DNA of 32,231 nucleotides, taken from NCBI GenBank assembly GCA_050735975.1, contig JBOHVS010000272.1:1-32231 (forward strand), read 5' to 3'. Made by a program: the position numbers and the translations under genes. Under the pieces are notes generated by a model. It ran no database searches and had not been told where the DNA came from. It was given only the letters and a program-made list of their open reading frames with translations. This stretch comes from DATMBL01 sp050735975. GTDB taxonomy: Bacteria > Desulfobacterota > Binatia > UBA9968. This document shows positions 7,601-15,449 of the stretch, in pieces (positions within the stretch are counted from its first letter, which is position 1; each line of letters starts with the position of its first letter).

Positions 7601-7939
7601 CATGGCGCGGGGTTTCGGATTATTGCCACCCGGGGCACGGCCGGCTATTTTCAGGCCCGCGGAATATCGGCGGAAGTCGTCAACAAAGTTCAGGAAGGAA
7701 AGCCCCACATCGCCGACCAAATCAAGGAAGGCGACATCGCCATGGTGATTAACACGCCTACCGACGCCCACTCGCAGGCGGATTCTTACTATCTCCGTCG
7801 TTGCGCGCTGGACTATCAGGTCCCCTATTTTACTACTATCGCCGGGGCCGAGGCCGCTGCTGAAGGAATTGAATTTTTGAAGCAAGGCGACTTCGGAGTT
7901 CAGGCGTTGCAAGATTACGAAGCTCCGCCGCAGCCGTAG
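4700..7939 (+). CDS. carB: Carbamoyl-phosphate synthase large chain
   Basis: CarB makes carbamoyl phosphate from bicarbonate, ammonia and two ATP for pyrimidine and arginine synthesis. At 1079 residues it matches the usual length of about 1070. The two homologous synthetase halves are both visible: the first opens with ILLIGSGPIIIGQACEFDYS and the second, near residue 565, with ILGGGPNRIGQGIEFDY. Each half has an ATP-grasp region ending in EMNPRVSRSSALASKATG and EVNPRASRTVPFVSKATG respectively. The C-terminal allosteric MGS-like domain (about 940-1079), which binds UMP in well-studied enzymes, is present and ends with TTIAGAEAAAEGIEFLK. The start lies nine bases after the carA stop and has no obvious ribosome site, consistent with translation coupled to carA. 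Confidence 0.97.
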   Translation: MPKRADIHSILLIGSGPIIIGQACEFDYSGTQALKALKEEGYRVILVNSNPATIMTDPGFADRTYIEPITTDIVEKIIEKERPDALLPTLGGQTALNLAIDLAERGVLEQYGVEMIGAKLHSIKKAEDRDLFKEAMRRAGLDLPRSGYARNMREAMRIQKRLKFPVIIRASRTLGGSGGNFAYGGEDFKEVVQHGLDISPVHEVLIEESVLGWKEFELEVMRDHKDNVVIICSIENFDPMGVHTGDSITVAPAQTLTDKEYQIMRDAALRVIREIGVDTGGSNIQFAVNPTDGRMVVIEMNPRVSRSSALASKATGFPIAKIAAKLAVGYTLDEIRNDITRETPACFEPTIDYVVVKVPRFTFEKFPQAKDLLTPQMKSVGEAMAIGRTFKEALQKAMRSLEINSFGFEPKLNLSENSREQELEILGDKLRHPNAQRLWYLADAFRVGMTTDEVYQLSSIDPWFLEKIREIVATESEIASFNGRISDLPADLLRSWKQMGFADARIARLVGASEEQIRQCRKSKEIEAVFSSVDTCGAEFPAFTPYLYSTYELEDESNPTQRQKIMILGGGPNRIGQGIEFDYCCVHAAFALKEEGYETIMVNCNPETVSTDYDTSDKLYFEPLTMEEVLNIVDRERPDGVIVQFGGQTPLKLALPLEKAGVRIIGTSPDSIDLAEDRERFKELLDRLDIKQPENGIARSYEEAFKIAERLGYPVLVRPSYVLGGRAMEIVYDRAALRHYMTHAVSASPEHPVLIDKFLDDAIEVDVDALGDGEDVVIGGVMEHIERAGVHSGDSACSLPPKSLSSEVQAEIRRNTTVLAHALNVRGLMNVQFAVQGKNVYVLEVNPRASRTVPFVSKATGVPLAKLAAKIMVGRKLKELGLRSEVVPKHISVKEAVFPFNKFPGVDTLLGPEMKSTGEVMGIDSSFGIAFAKAQLGGGMRLPSEGKVFISVRDEDKERAGLVARKLHGAGFRIIATRGTAGYFQARGISAEVVNKVQEGKPHIADQIKEGDIAMVINTPTDAHSQADSYYLRRCALDYQVPYFTTIAGAEAAAEGIEFLKQGDFGVQALQDYEAPPQP

Positions 7940-7946
7940 CGCCTTC

Positions 7947-10154
7947 ATGAACGAGTCCACGACCGAATCGGCAAGCAGCGCGGCGATTCGCCGCCCGAAA
8001 GACGATTCGGTACGGAGTTCACTGCGGGCGCTCCAGACGCCGATTCGTTTTCTTAGAGGCGTCGGTCCGAAACGAGCGCAGCAGCTCGAAGCATTCGGAC
8101 TGAAGACCGTCGAAGATCTGCTTTACTATCTGCCGTTTCGTTACGAAGACCGCCGCCGGATCAAGAAAATTGGCGACGCGAGCCTAAATCAGTACGAAAG
8201 TTTCACCGGCCAACTCATCCGTTTGGAGAAGAAATACATTCCGCGCCGGCGCGCGCAAATGTTGCTGGGCACTATCGCGGATGACAGCGGAGCGATCGAT
8301 CTCGTCTGGTACCGGGCGCCCGCTTATCTCACCAACTCCCTCGCCCGCGGCAATCGCCTTTTGGTGCATGGCAGAGTGGAGCAGGGGAGGACAAAACTGA
8401 AATGTATCGCACATCCCGATTTCGACGTGCTCGAAGCCGATCAGAACGACGACCTGCAGAAAATTCTGCCGATCTATGAACGGCCGGCGGGTCTCTCGCT
8501 CTCATTGATCCGTACGTGGATAGCTCTCGCGATATCGGAATATGGCCGGCGCTTGCCCAACCAACTACCGCCGCGAGCCATGCGGCGGCTGGGACTATTA
8601 AACTCGACGGAAGCTTTGCGCTGCATACACCAACCCGATCCCCAAGCGGACCCCGCCAAGCTCAACAGTTTTTCTTCACCGGCGCACCGCTCGCTGATCT
8701 TTGACGAGCTTTTCTATTTGCAGCTCGGATTGGGGCTCAGAAAAAAATCCCACTCGCATGGCAAAGGCGTGGTCATCCAGCCGGATTTCGATCACCTACG
8801 ATCCAAGATGAGCGATTGGCTGTCGTTCCGCCTTACCGGAGCCCAGCAGCGGGTTTTGAGCGAAATAGATGTGGACATGGAACGTTCGAGCGCCATGCAG
8901 CGCCTCGTGCAAGGCGACGTTGGTTCGGGCAAAACCATAGTTGCGTGGTTCGCCTCGCTCCGGGTTATCGAAAACGGCTACCAGGCGGTGTGGATGGCGC
9001 CAACCGAGCTCCTGGCCGAACAACATTACCGTAATCTCAAACCTTTCTCAGATGCGTTGGCAATCAGGTCCGTGCTGCTCACCGCGGCGCAACCCGCAAG
9101 AGATAAAAGGCTGGCGCTTGAAAGAGTCGCGAGCGGCGAGATCCAATTTGTCGTTGGGACCCACGCATTGATCCAGGAAGGGGTGGAAATCCCGCGAATG
9201 GGGTTGGGAGTCATCGACGAGCAACATCGGTTCGGCGTCACACAGCGCCTTTCGCTGCAACGCTTGCTGAGCCCGCAAGGCCCTTCCACGCCCATCGCTT
9301 TGCAGCCCCATATGCTTCTAATGAGTGCGACCCCGATACCGCGTAGCCTTGCCATGGTCCTTTATGGAGACATGGAAGTGTCTTTTTTGGACGAAATGCC
9401 GCCGGGGCGCGCGCCGGTGCGAACGAAAGTCTACAGCCAAATCGAACGAAGGACGCTTTATGATTCCGTAATTGAAGAGTTGCGCGCAGGCCATCAGGTC
9501 TTCATCGTTTACCCTCTGGTGGAACAATCCGAGCAGCTCCACGAAGTTCGGGACGCGACTCAAATGGCGGGAAAGATGCGCCGCAGCGTCTTTAAAGACT
9601 TCGGCGTAGGTTTGGTCCACGGGCGCATGTCGCCGCTCGAGCGGGACGAGGTGATGCGAGCGTTTAGAGACGGCTCGATCGGTGTCTTGGTTTCGACGAC
9701 GGTCATTGAGGTCGGCATCGACATCCCAAATGCAACCGTAATGGTGGTCGAACATGCGGAACGATTCGGTCTGTCGCAGCTGCATCAGCTTCGCGGACGC
9801 GTAGGGCGAGGCCAAGCTCGGGGATATTGCTTGCTCGTGAATCGCGGCGCCCGCAGTCCCGTCGCCGAGCAACGGCTTCGCGTTATGGAGCAGGAACACG
9901 ATGGTTTTAAGATCGCCGAGGCCGACCTTGCCCTGCGCGGCCCGGGAGAATTTTTAGGTACGCGACAATCGGGGGTCGGAAACTTTCGTCTGGTCAATCT
10001 GGCGCGCGACATGGGACTGCTGATCGAAGCGCGCAAGGAGGCGCAGGCGTGGCTGGAAAAAGATCCGGAACTGAAAACCAGAGAATCTTCAGCGATGAGG
10101 AAAATATTGCTCCATCGGTGGGGCGGCCGGCTCGAGTTGGGGGCGGTGGGATAG
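7947..10154 (+). CDS. recG: ATP-dependent DNA helicase RecG
   Basis: RecG is a superfamily 2 helicase that remodels stalled replication forks and branched DNA. The protein has 735 residues, within the family range (E. coli 693), with a short extra N-terminus. The wedge and OB region starts with RFLRGVGPKRAQQLEAFG, followed by Walker A GDVGSGKT (about residues 323-330), the DEQH box in GVIDEQHRFGVTQR, MSATPIPRSL, and the C-terminal helicase lobe with STTVIEVGIDIPNA and QLRGRVGRG. It starts seven bases after carB and is probably the last gene of the pyr transcript, an unrelated passenger by function. ATG 7947 is the first usable start; no clear ribosome site is visible. Confidence 0.96.
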   Translation: MNESTTESASSAAIRRPKDDSVRSSLRALQTPIRFLRGVGPKRAQQLEAFGLKTVEDLLYYLPFRYEDRRRIKKIGDASLNQYESFTGQLIRLEKKYIPRRRAQMLLGTIADDSGAIDLVWYRAPAYLTNSLARGNRLLVHGRVEQGRTKLKCIAHPDFDVLEADQNDDLQKILPIYERPAGLSLSLIRTWIALAISEYGRRLPNQLPPRAMRRLGLLNSTEALRCIHQPDPQADPAKLNSFSSPAHRSLIFDELFYLQLGLGLRKKSHSHGKGVVIQPDFDHLRSKMSDWLSFRLTGAQQRVLSEIDVDMERSSAMQRLVQGDVGSGKTIVAWFASLRVIENGYQAVWMAPTELLAEQHYRNLKPFSDALAIRSVLLTAAQPARDKRLALERVASGEIQFVVGTHALIQEGVEIPRMGLGVIDEQHRFGVTQRLSLQRLLSPQGPSTPIALQPHMLLMSATPIPRSLAMVLYGDMEVSFLDEMPPGRAPVRTKVYSQIERRTLYDSVIEELRAGHQVFIVYPLVEQSEQLHEVRDATQMAGKMRRSVFKDFGVGLVHGRMSPLERDEVMRAFRDGSIGVLVSTTVIEVGIDIPNATVMVVEHAERFGLSQLHQLRGRVGRGQARGYCLLVNRGARSPVAEQRLRVMEQEHDGFKIAEADLALRGPGEFLGTRQSGVGNFRLVNLARDMGLLIEARKEAQAWLEKDPELKTRESSAMRKILLHRWGGRLELGAVG

Positions 10155-10191
10155 CAAAGAGCAAGGAGCAGGGAGCACAGGACGGTGTTTC

Positions 10192-10235
10192 CAACCGTTC
10201 GAGCGGTAATCTCCGTCAGACGGTTTGAACGGTTG
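10192..10235 (+). repeat. Inverted repeat CAACCGTTC / GAACGGTTG
   Basis: Perfect 9-base arms (10192-10200 and 10227-10235) enclose a 26-base interior that carries further GCGGT and ACGGTTTG pieces. It lies between the recG stop and the alaC promoter. A related sequence, CAAACCGTTCAAGCCGTC, occurs at 184-201. There is no T-run, so it is not a clear terminator; it looks like a small interspersed repeat. Confidence 0.45.
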
Positions 10236-10254
10236 CTCTCCCGTCGAGGCTAGT

Positions 10255-10283
10255 TTGCACCCAAGTTCCCGATGGCTTATAAA
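10255..10283 (+). promoter_or_regulatory. Probable sigma-70 type promoter of the aminotransferase gene
   Basis: TTGCAC (10255-10260) and TATAAA (10278-10283) are spaced by 17 bases, placing the transcription start near 10290, about 30 bases before the GTG start. This separates the amino-acid genes from the pyr transcript. Confidence 0.5.
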
Positions 10284-10318
10284 TTGAGGAAATCTCGTCA
10301 AAAAGAAGGCCAAATAGA

Positions 10319-11497
10319 GTGGAATTCCAGCGGATTAAGAGACTGCCGCCCTATGTCTTTAGCATTATTGACGGCATGAAGATGGAAGCGCGTCATCGGG
10401 GCGAAGACATCGTCGATTTCGGCATGGGCAACCCCGATTTGCCTACCCCGCCGCACGTAGTAGCCAAGTTAGTCGACGCAGCCGGCAAACCGCAGAACCA
10501 CCGATACTCCGTGTCGCGGGGGATCTATAAGCTCAGAGTCGCTATCTCGGATTGGTACCGGCGCCGTTATCAGGTGGAAATAGATCCAGATGCCGAGGCG
10601 ATCGTCACTATCGGAGCCAAAGAAGGCTTGTCGCATCTCGCATGGGCCATCGTCGATCCGGGCGACGTGGTGCTCTGTCCTAGCCCAACCTACCCGATCC
10701 ATCAGTATGCGTTTGTTTTGGCAGGCGGGGACCTTCGGTGCATTCCGCTGACGACAAGCGAAGGATTTTTTGGCCACCTCGAAGAAGCGATCAAGCAAAC
10801 CTGGCCGAAGCCCAAACTGCTGATTATCAGTTTTCCGCATAATCCGACTACGGAAGTCGTCGAGCTTGATTTCTTCGAGCGCATTGTCACATTTGCGCAG
10901 GAACATGAGCTGATCGTCGTCCATGACTTGGCCTACGCGGATTTGACCTTTGACGGGTATCAAGCGCCCAGTTTTCTGCAAGTTCCGGGCGCCAAAAATC
11001 TCGGCGTCGAGTTTTTTTCACTTTCGAAGAGTTATAGCATGCCGGGCTGGCGGGTCGGCTTTGCAGTCGGCAATCGCGACATCATTCACGCCCTGGCCAG
11101 AATAAAAAGTTATCTTGATTACGGCATATTTCAGCCGATACAGATAGCCGCGATTCACGCGCTGAACGGCCCGCAGGATTGCGTAGAGGCCATCCGCCTC
11201 ATGTATCAGAAGCGCCGGGATTCTCTGGTTGACGGTCTCGACCGGGCCGGCTGGAAAATAAAGAAGCCGAAAGGGACAATGTTTGTCTGGGCTGAAATTC
11301 CAGAGCGGGCGAAACCGATGGGGTCGGTGGAATTTTCCAAGTTTCTCCTGCAGGAGGCAAAAGTGGCGGTGTCTCCGGGGATTGGTTTCGGTCAGTATGG
11401 GGATGAGTTCGTTCGCTTCGCTCTAATTGAGAACGAGCACCGCACCAAGCAGGCTGTCCGCAATATCCGCCGCGCCTTGGGAAAGCTGCTGGATTGA
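10319..11497 (+). CDS. alaC: AlaC-type aminotransferase (PLP fold type I, probable glutamate-pyruvate transaminase)
   Basis: The 392-residue protein closely follows E. coli AlaC (YfdZ), a cytosolic alanine-forming transaminase, along its whole length: RLPPYVF near the start, FGMGNPDLPTPPH, SRGIYKLR, GAKEGLSHL, HNPTT, VVHDLAYADLTFDG and FFSLSKSYSMPGWRVGF with the PLP lysine K237, ending with SPGIGFGQYGDEFVRFALIE. Aminotransferases of this group next to homoserine dehydrogenase may also act on aspartate or LL-diaminopimelate, so substrate is not settled by sequence. The start is a GTG at 10319; GAAGG lies 10 bases upstream, and homologues begin at the same point. A promoter is visible in the preceding gap. 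A T-rich hairpin beyond the gene (11676-11705) may end its transcript before hom. Confidence 0.88.
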   Translation: MEFQRIKRLPPYVFSIIDGMKMEARHRGEDIVDFGMGNPDLPTPPHVVAKLVDAAGKPQNHRYSVSRGIYKLRVAISDWYRRRYQVEIDPDAEAIVTIGAKEGLSHLAWAIVDPGDVVLCPSPTYPIHQYAFVLAGGDLRCIPLTTSEGFFGHLEEAIKQTWPKPKLLIISFPHNPTTEVVELDFFERIVTFAQEHELIVVHDLAYADLTFDGYQAPSFLQVPGAKNLGVEFFSLSKSYSMPGWRVGFAVGNRDIIHALARIKSYLDYGIFQPIQIAAIHALNGPQDCVEAIRLMYQKRRDSLVDGLDRAGWKIKKPKGTMFVWAEIPERAKPMGSVEFSKFLLQEAKVAVSPGIGFGQYGDEFVRFALIENEHRTKQAVRNIRRALGKLLD

Positions 11498-11675
11498 CTG
11501 GGTTCGTAAGTAATGGGATTGCGACCAGGTGCGGTTCGGAACAATAAAATTCCAGTTTGCCGAAAACCGGTATTTTGACATTCGTGACAGTGGCTATCGA
11601 CGATGGCTTGTACTCCAATTCCCTCTCCCTCTCGGGGGTCAGGGTGAGGCGGCAAAGCAACACCCGACCACCTTA

Positions 11676-11705
11676 CCTCTCTCCCATTAAGGGAGAGGAG
11701 GTTTT
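11676..11705 (+). terminator. Probable intrinsic terminator after alaC
   Basis: CCTCTCTCCC (11676-11685), a five-base loop ATTAA and GGGAGAGGAGG (11691-11701) form a stem of at least seven pairs followed by four T residues. A second CCCTCTCCC/GGGTGAGG copy lies just upstream (11629-11650), so the block also resembles the CCCTCTCCC-type palindromic repeats widespread in bacteria. The 262-base gap 11498-11759 holds nothing else I recognise. Confidence 0.55.
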
Positions 11706-11759
11706 AAACATGATTTTTTAGCGAAGTCGCTCAGCCTTTCGTCCATTTTAGTGTATATC

Positions 11760-13157
11760 ATGGCATCAGCACAGAATCGCCGGAAAGTCGGCATCGGATT
11801 GCTCGGTTCCGGAGTCGTCGGCGAGGCCGTTCAAGATATCATCTTCAACGACCTGCAAGGCCGCGTCCGCGATGATTTCGATCTCGAGATCCGAAGAATC
11901 TATACACGCAACCCCAAAAGCAAAAAATGGTATTCGGCTCGCTCGGCCCTCTTCACGGCAAAAGCCGAGGAGGTCATCGATGATCCAAACGTCGCAATAG
12001 TTATCGAAGCGCTGGGCTTTCAGGAGCCCGAACAGCTGCCGACCTTTCGCGACTATATTCTGCGAGCTTTTCAGAACGGAAAATCGGTCGTCACCTCCGA
12101 TAAGGCAGTCCTTGCCAGGTTCGGTCAGGAGATTTGGTCCGCCGCCGCAAGCACCGGCCGGCAGATCCGCTTCGAAGCCTGTGTCGGCGGCGGCATTCCG
12201 ATCATCCGCTCGCTCAGCGAAAGTTTCGCCGTGGAAGAGCCGGAGGCGGTGTTCGGAATCCTCAACGGCACCTGCAACTACATCCTTTCGCAGATGGAGA
12301 AGAGCGGAAAGCCGTACCGGGAAGCGCTTAAGGAAGCGCAGCAAAAGGGCTACGCCGAGACTAATCCGGCGGCCGACGTGAGCGGGAGCGATGCGGAGGC
12401 CAAGCTGGTTCTGCTTGCGGCGATCACCTTCGGTTTGCACGTGCTACCGGGCACTACCTGGCGCAAAGGGATCGAGAACATCCATGCAGTCGATTTTCGC
12501 TATGCCGGCCGCGCCGGTTCGAGTACGATCAAGCACCTTGCGGTCGCCAAAAGGAACGGCGACGTTGTCCAGGTTTTTGTTTCTCCGGTTTTAATCGCGT
12601 GCGATCATTTTCTCGCCGGCATTGATAGCGCTACGAATGCGATCTGCTTCAAAGGCAGGAAAAGCGGCGGAGACCAGGCGGCGTGCGATCGGGATTACGT
12701 TTTTGTCGGACCCGGCGCCGGCGGCGGACCGACGGCAGTTGCCATACTGGGCGACGTGTGCGAGCTGGCGCGCGGGGTAGAGGCTGTTTCCACTGGACTG
12801 TCGCCGCTGGTTAAACCCGGCCGCCTGAAAGTTCAACCCGAGAGCGAGATCGACGGATCCTTCTATGTGCGTTTCATTGTGAAGGACAGGGCCGGGATCG
12901 TCGGCGATATCGGCCAGACCTTCGGCCGGCTGCGAGTCAACATTTCTGAGATTTGGCAGCTGAGACACAGTGAAGAAGAGCTGAAAGCGCTCATGCGCAG
13001 TTACGATCTGAAGGCGAAAGCGCATGAGATCTTGCCTTTTGTCATGACTCTTGAACAGACTACTTTAGGCCAGATCCGCGAAGCCATGGATCATATCCGG
13101 AGGCAAGACTATATTTTAGATGAGCCGGTTTGGTTTCCGATTTGGGGAGCGAAGTGA
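11760..13157 (+). CDS. hom: Homoserine dehydrogenase with C-terminal ACT domain
   Basis: Hom reduces aspartate semialdehyde to homoserine on the threonine/methionine path. The protein has 465 residues, typical of the ACT-containing class. It shows the NAD(P) site GIGLLGSGVVGEA (11-23), the substrate region FEACVGGGIPIIRSL, the signature GILNGTCNYILSQM, and ADVSGSDAEAKL with the catalytic acid and lysine. From about residue 363 the ACT domain starts (SFYVRFIVKDRAGIVGDIG), in known enzymes the site of feedback by threonine. A GTG three codons upstream (11751) could also serve; ATG 11760 is preferred, although neither has a clear ribosome site. It is followed by the phosphoglycerate-mutase-like gene proposed to act as homoserine kinase. 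Confidence 0.95.
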   Translation: MASAQNRRKVGIGLLGSGVVGEAVQDIIFNDLQGRVRDDFDLEIRRIYTRNPKSKKWYSARSALFTAKAEEVIDDPNVAIVIEALGFQEPEQLPTFRDYILRAFQNGKSVVTSDKAVLARFGQEIWSAAASTGRQIRFEACVGGGIPIIRSLSESFAVEEPEAVFGILNGTCNYILSQMEKSGKPYREALKEAQQKGYAETNPAADVSGSDAEAKLVLLAAITFGLHVLPGTTWRKGIENIHAVDFRYAGRAGSSTIKHLAVAKRNGDVVQVFVSPVLIACDHFLAGIDSATNAICFKGRKSGGDQAACDRDYVFVGPGAGGGPTAVAILGDVCELARGVEAVSTGLSPLVKPGRLKVQPESEIDGSFYVRFIVKDRAGIVGDIGQTFGRLRVNISEIWQLRHSEEELKALMRSYDLKAKAHEILPFVMTLEQTTLGQIREAMDHIRRQDYILDEPVWFPIWGAK

Positions 13158-13181
13158 GCAATAAAGCGCCGCAGGTTCGGA

Positions 13182-13221
13182 AGGTTGAGGCTAAAGCTTA
13201 GGTTGAGTTAAACCTTAACCT
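13182..13221 (+). repeat. GGTTNA mini-array with inverted copy, copy 2
   Basis: The gap between hom and the next gene has AGGTTGAGG and TAGGTTGAGTT followed by the inverted AACCTTAACCTA, so the RNA could fold into an imperfect hairpin. It belongs to the same family as the arrays at 781, 17305 and 23217. Confidence 0.6.
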
Positions 13222-13273
13222 ATTTGGCGAGGCGGGGTTTTTCAGCGAGAACTATTGAGACGGATATAGGGAA

Positions 13274-14494
13274 GTGAAATACATCATTCTACAAGGCGAT
13301 GGCATGGCCGATTACCCGATTGAGAGTCTCGGCGGAAAAACTCCGCTCGAGGCTGCCAAGACGCCCAACATGGACTGGCTTGCAGCGCGCGGCGTGTTCG
13401 GTATCGCCCACGTGATCCCGGAGGGGTTCCCGCCGGGGAGCGACGTAGGCAACATGAGCATCATGGGCTACGACCCGGCGGTTTATCACACCGGCCGATC
13501 CCCGTTGGAAGCGGCAAGCATGGGAGTCGCGCTGGAGCCGAACGATATCGCCTTTCGCTGCAACCTTGTCACCTTGCGGGGAAGCGGTGCTGACACGACA
13601 ATGGAGGATTTCACCGCCGGCCATATCTCGACCGAGGAAGCAGCGGACATCATTCGCGACGTTCACCAAGCTCTTGGGGGTGGAGGCATCGAATTTTTTC
13701 CCGGGGTTAGCTATCGGCATCTGATGGTTTGGCGCGACGGGAAAGAGAAAATGGCAACGACGCCGCCGCACGACATCACAGACCGGAAGGTCGCCTCTTA
13801 TATGCCGGCGGGCGATGGCGCGAATAGACTGCTCGAGCTTATGGAAGCTTCGAAGCCGCTGCTCGCCGCTCACCCAGTAAACGCTAGACGCGCGGAAAAG
13901 GAGCAAAGGCAGGCGACGAGCCTCTGGCTTTGGGGGCAGGGAAGGGCGCCGGCCTTGCCTCCTCTCACGGAGCGCTTCGGCATCAAAGGCGGCGTCATCT
14001 CGGCCGTGGACATCATCAACGGCCTCGGCGTCTATGCCGGGCTTGAACGTGTTTATGTTCCGGGAATCACGGGTTTTCTGGATACTAATTACAAGGGTAA
14101 GGGGGAGTATGGAGTGCGCTCCTTGGAGAGCAACGATTTAGTGTTCATCCACGTCGAAGCGACCGATGAGGCCGGTCATATGGGGGACGTTAAGGCCAAG
14201 GTCCGGGCCATTGAGGACTTCGACGAAAAAGTCGTCGGGACGGTGCTGGAACGAATGGCTAACAGGAAAGACTGGCGCGTGCTTCTGATGCCGGACCACC
14301 CGACAGCCATTACGCTCAAGACGCACGTTGCCGAGCCGGTACCGTTCGTGTTGTTTTCCGCCGGCGAGCCGCAGTACAACCCAGGGCTCGGATACAACGA
14401 GACCGACGCGCTGAAAACCGGGGTAGTCGTAAAAAAAGCCTTCAAGCTGATGGAGGCGCTCATCGAGGGGAGGAGACCGTGGACCGAAACCTAG
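13274..14494 (+). CDS. ApgM-family (archaeal-type) phosphoglycerate mutase; proposed homoserine kinase
   Basis: The 406-residue protein belongs to the alkaline-phosphatase superfamily group of cofactor-independent phosphoglycerate mutases of archaeal type. Visible are the metal/catalytic residues D9 (QGDGMAD) and S56 (PPGSDVGNMSIMGYDP), the TGRSPLEAAS segment, EATDEAGHMGD and MPDHPTAITLKTH. A subgroup of this family found beside threonine genes in bacteria lacking ThrB has been annotated as a proposed homoserine kinase (TIGRFAM subfamily, from memory). The position directly after hom favours that role, but a glycolytic mutase cannot be excluded, the more so because glpX follows. The start is a GTG at 13274; AGGGAA abuts it too closely to be a good ribosome site. 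The end overlaps glpX by 16 bases. Confidence 0.85.
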   Translation: MKYIILQGDGMADYPIESLGGKTPLEAAKTPNMDWLAARGVFGIAHVIPEGFPPGSDVGNMSIMGYDPAVYHTGRSPLEAASMGVALEPNDIAFRCNLVTLRGSGADTTMEDFTAGHISTEEAADIIRDVHQALGGGGIEFFPGVSYRHLMVWRDGKEKMATTPPHDITDRKVASYMPAGDGANRLLELMEASKPLLAAHPVNARRAEKEQRQATSLWLWGQGRAPALPPLTERFGIKGGVISAVDIINGLGVYAGLERVYVPGITGFLDTNYKGKGEYGVRSLESNDLVFIHVEATDEAGHMGDVKAKVRAIEDFDEKVVGTVLERMANRKDWRVLLMPDHPTAITLKTHVAEPVPFVLFSAGEPQYNPGLGYNETDALKTGVVVKKAFKLMEALIEGRRPWTET

Positions 14495-15429
14495 CTTTGG
14501 AAGCGGTGCGGGTAACGGAAGCGGCCGCGCTGTGCTGCGCGCGCTTGACGGGTCGGGGCGACGAAAAGGCCGCCGACCAAGCCGCCGTAGACGCCATGCG
14601 CCGCGCATTCAATGCTCTCGCCATCGACGGTACGGTCGTTATCGGCGAAGGCGAGCGCGACGAAGCGCCGATGCTGTATATCGGCGAGAACGTGGGATCG
14701 GGTGGACCGAAAGTGGATATTGCGCTCGATCCTCTGGAAGGAACGACGATCTGCGCCAACGGCGCGCCCAACGCGCTTTCCGTAATCGCCATGGCCGAAA
14801 GCGGTAATTTTCTTCACAGTCCAGACACCTACATGGACAAGATCGCGGCCGGCCCGGCCGGCAAAGGTGTTGTTGATCTGGACAAGAGCCCGACGCAGAA
14901 TCTGCACGCGTTGGCCGAAGCTAAAAGCTGCAAGGTTGAGGATTTGACCGTCATCATTCTCTCGCGGCCACGACACGAAGCGCTCATCAAGGAAGTCCGT
15001 CAAGCGGGCGCGCGTATTCGCCTGATCACGGACGGCGATGTGTCGGCGGCCATCGCGACCACCAAACCGGAGACGGGCATCGACCTGCTCATGGGCATCG
15101 GCGGCGCCCCGGAAGGAGTTTTAGCCGCCGCGGCATTACGCTGCGTCGGCGGCGACATGCAAGGCCGGCTGAAACCGCGCAACGAGGGTGAAATCGAACG
15201 CGCCAGGAAGATGGGCATCACGGACATCGACAAGAAGTTGACGATCGAAGATCTCGCCGCAGGCGATGTGATGTTTGCGGCTACCGGGGTCACCGATGGC
15301 GATTACCTTCAGGGTGTTCACTTCTTTCCCGGCGGGGCGACGACTCAGTCGGTCGTCATGCGTTCCAAAACGCGCACGATCCGGGTCATCAACGCCACTC
15401 ATTATTTCGATCACAAGCCCAGTTACTAA
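14479..15429 (+). CDS. glpX: Fructose-1,6-bisphosphatase class II (GlpX)
   Basis: GlpX removes the 1-phosphate of fructose 1,6-bisphosphate in gluconeogenesis (and sedoheptulose bisphosphate in some lineages). The 316-residue protein starts MDRNLALEAVRVTEAAAL as the family does, with the metal/substrate motifs GEGERDEAPML (56-66) and DIALDPLEGT (80-89), then GAPNALSVIA, and near the end GVTDGDYLQGV. Length is normal. The start is a GTG at 14479, preceded by a strong GGGGAGGAG ribosome site that lies inside the 3' end of the previous gene, so translation of the two is coupled. With the phosphoketolase at 28134 it suggests active sugar-phosphate rearrangement, though the two genes are not in one operon. 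Confidence 0.96.
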   Translation: MDRNLALEAVRVTEAAALCCARLTGRGDEKAADQAAVDAMRRAFNALAIDGTVVIGEGERDEAPMLYIGENVGSGGPKVDIALDPLEGTTICANGAPNALSVIAMAESGNFLHSPDTYMDKIAAGPAGKGVVDLDKSPTQNLHALAEAKSCKVEDLTVIILSRPRHEALIKEVRQAGARIRLITDGDVSAAIATTKPETGIDLLMGIGGAPEGVLAAAALRCVGGDMQGRLKPRNEGEIERARKMGITDIDKKLTIEDLAAGDVMFAATGVTDGDYLQGVHFFPGGATTQSVVMRSKTRTIRVINATHYFDHKPSY

Positions 15430-15449
15430 TTTGCGTTCGTCTCCCCAAC

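Noticed and set aside
11392..11655. Minus-strand frame beginning MPPHPDPREGEG between alaC and hom
   Set aside because: This peptide is the usual translation of CCCTCTCCC-type palindromic repeats, and the frame overlaps the end of alaC.
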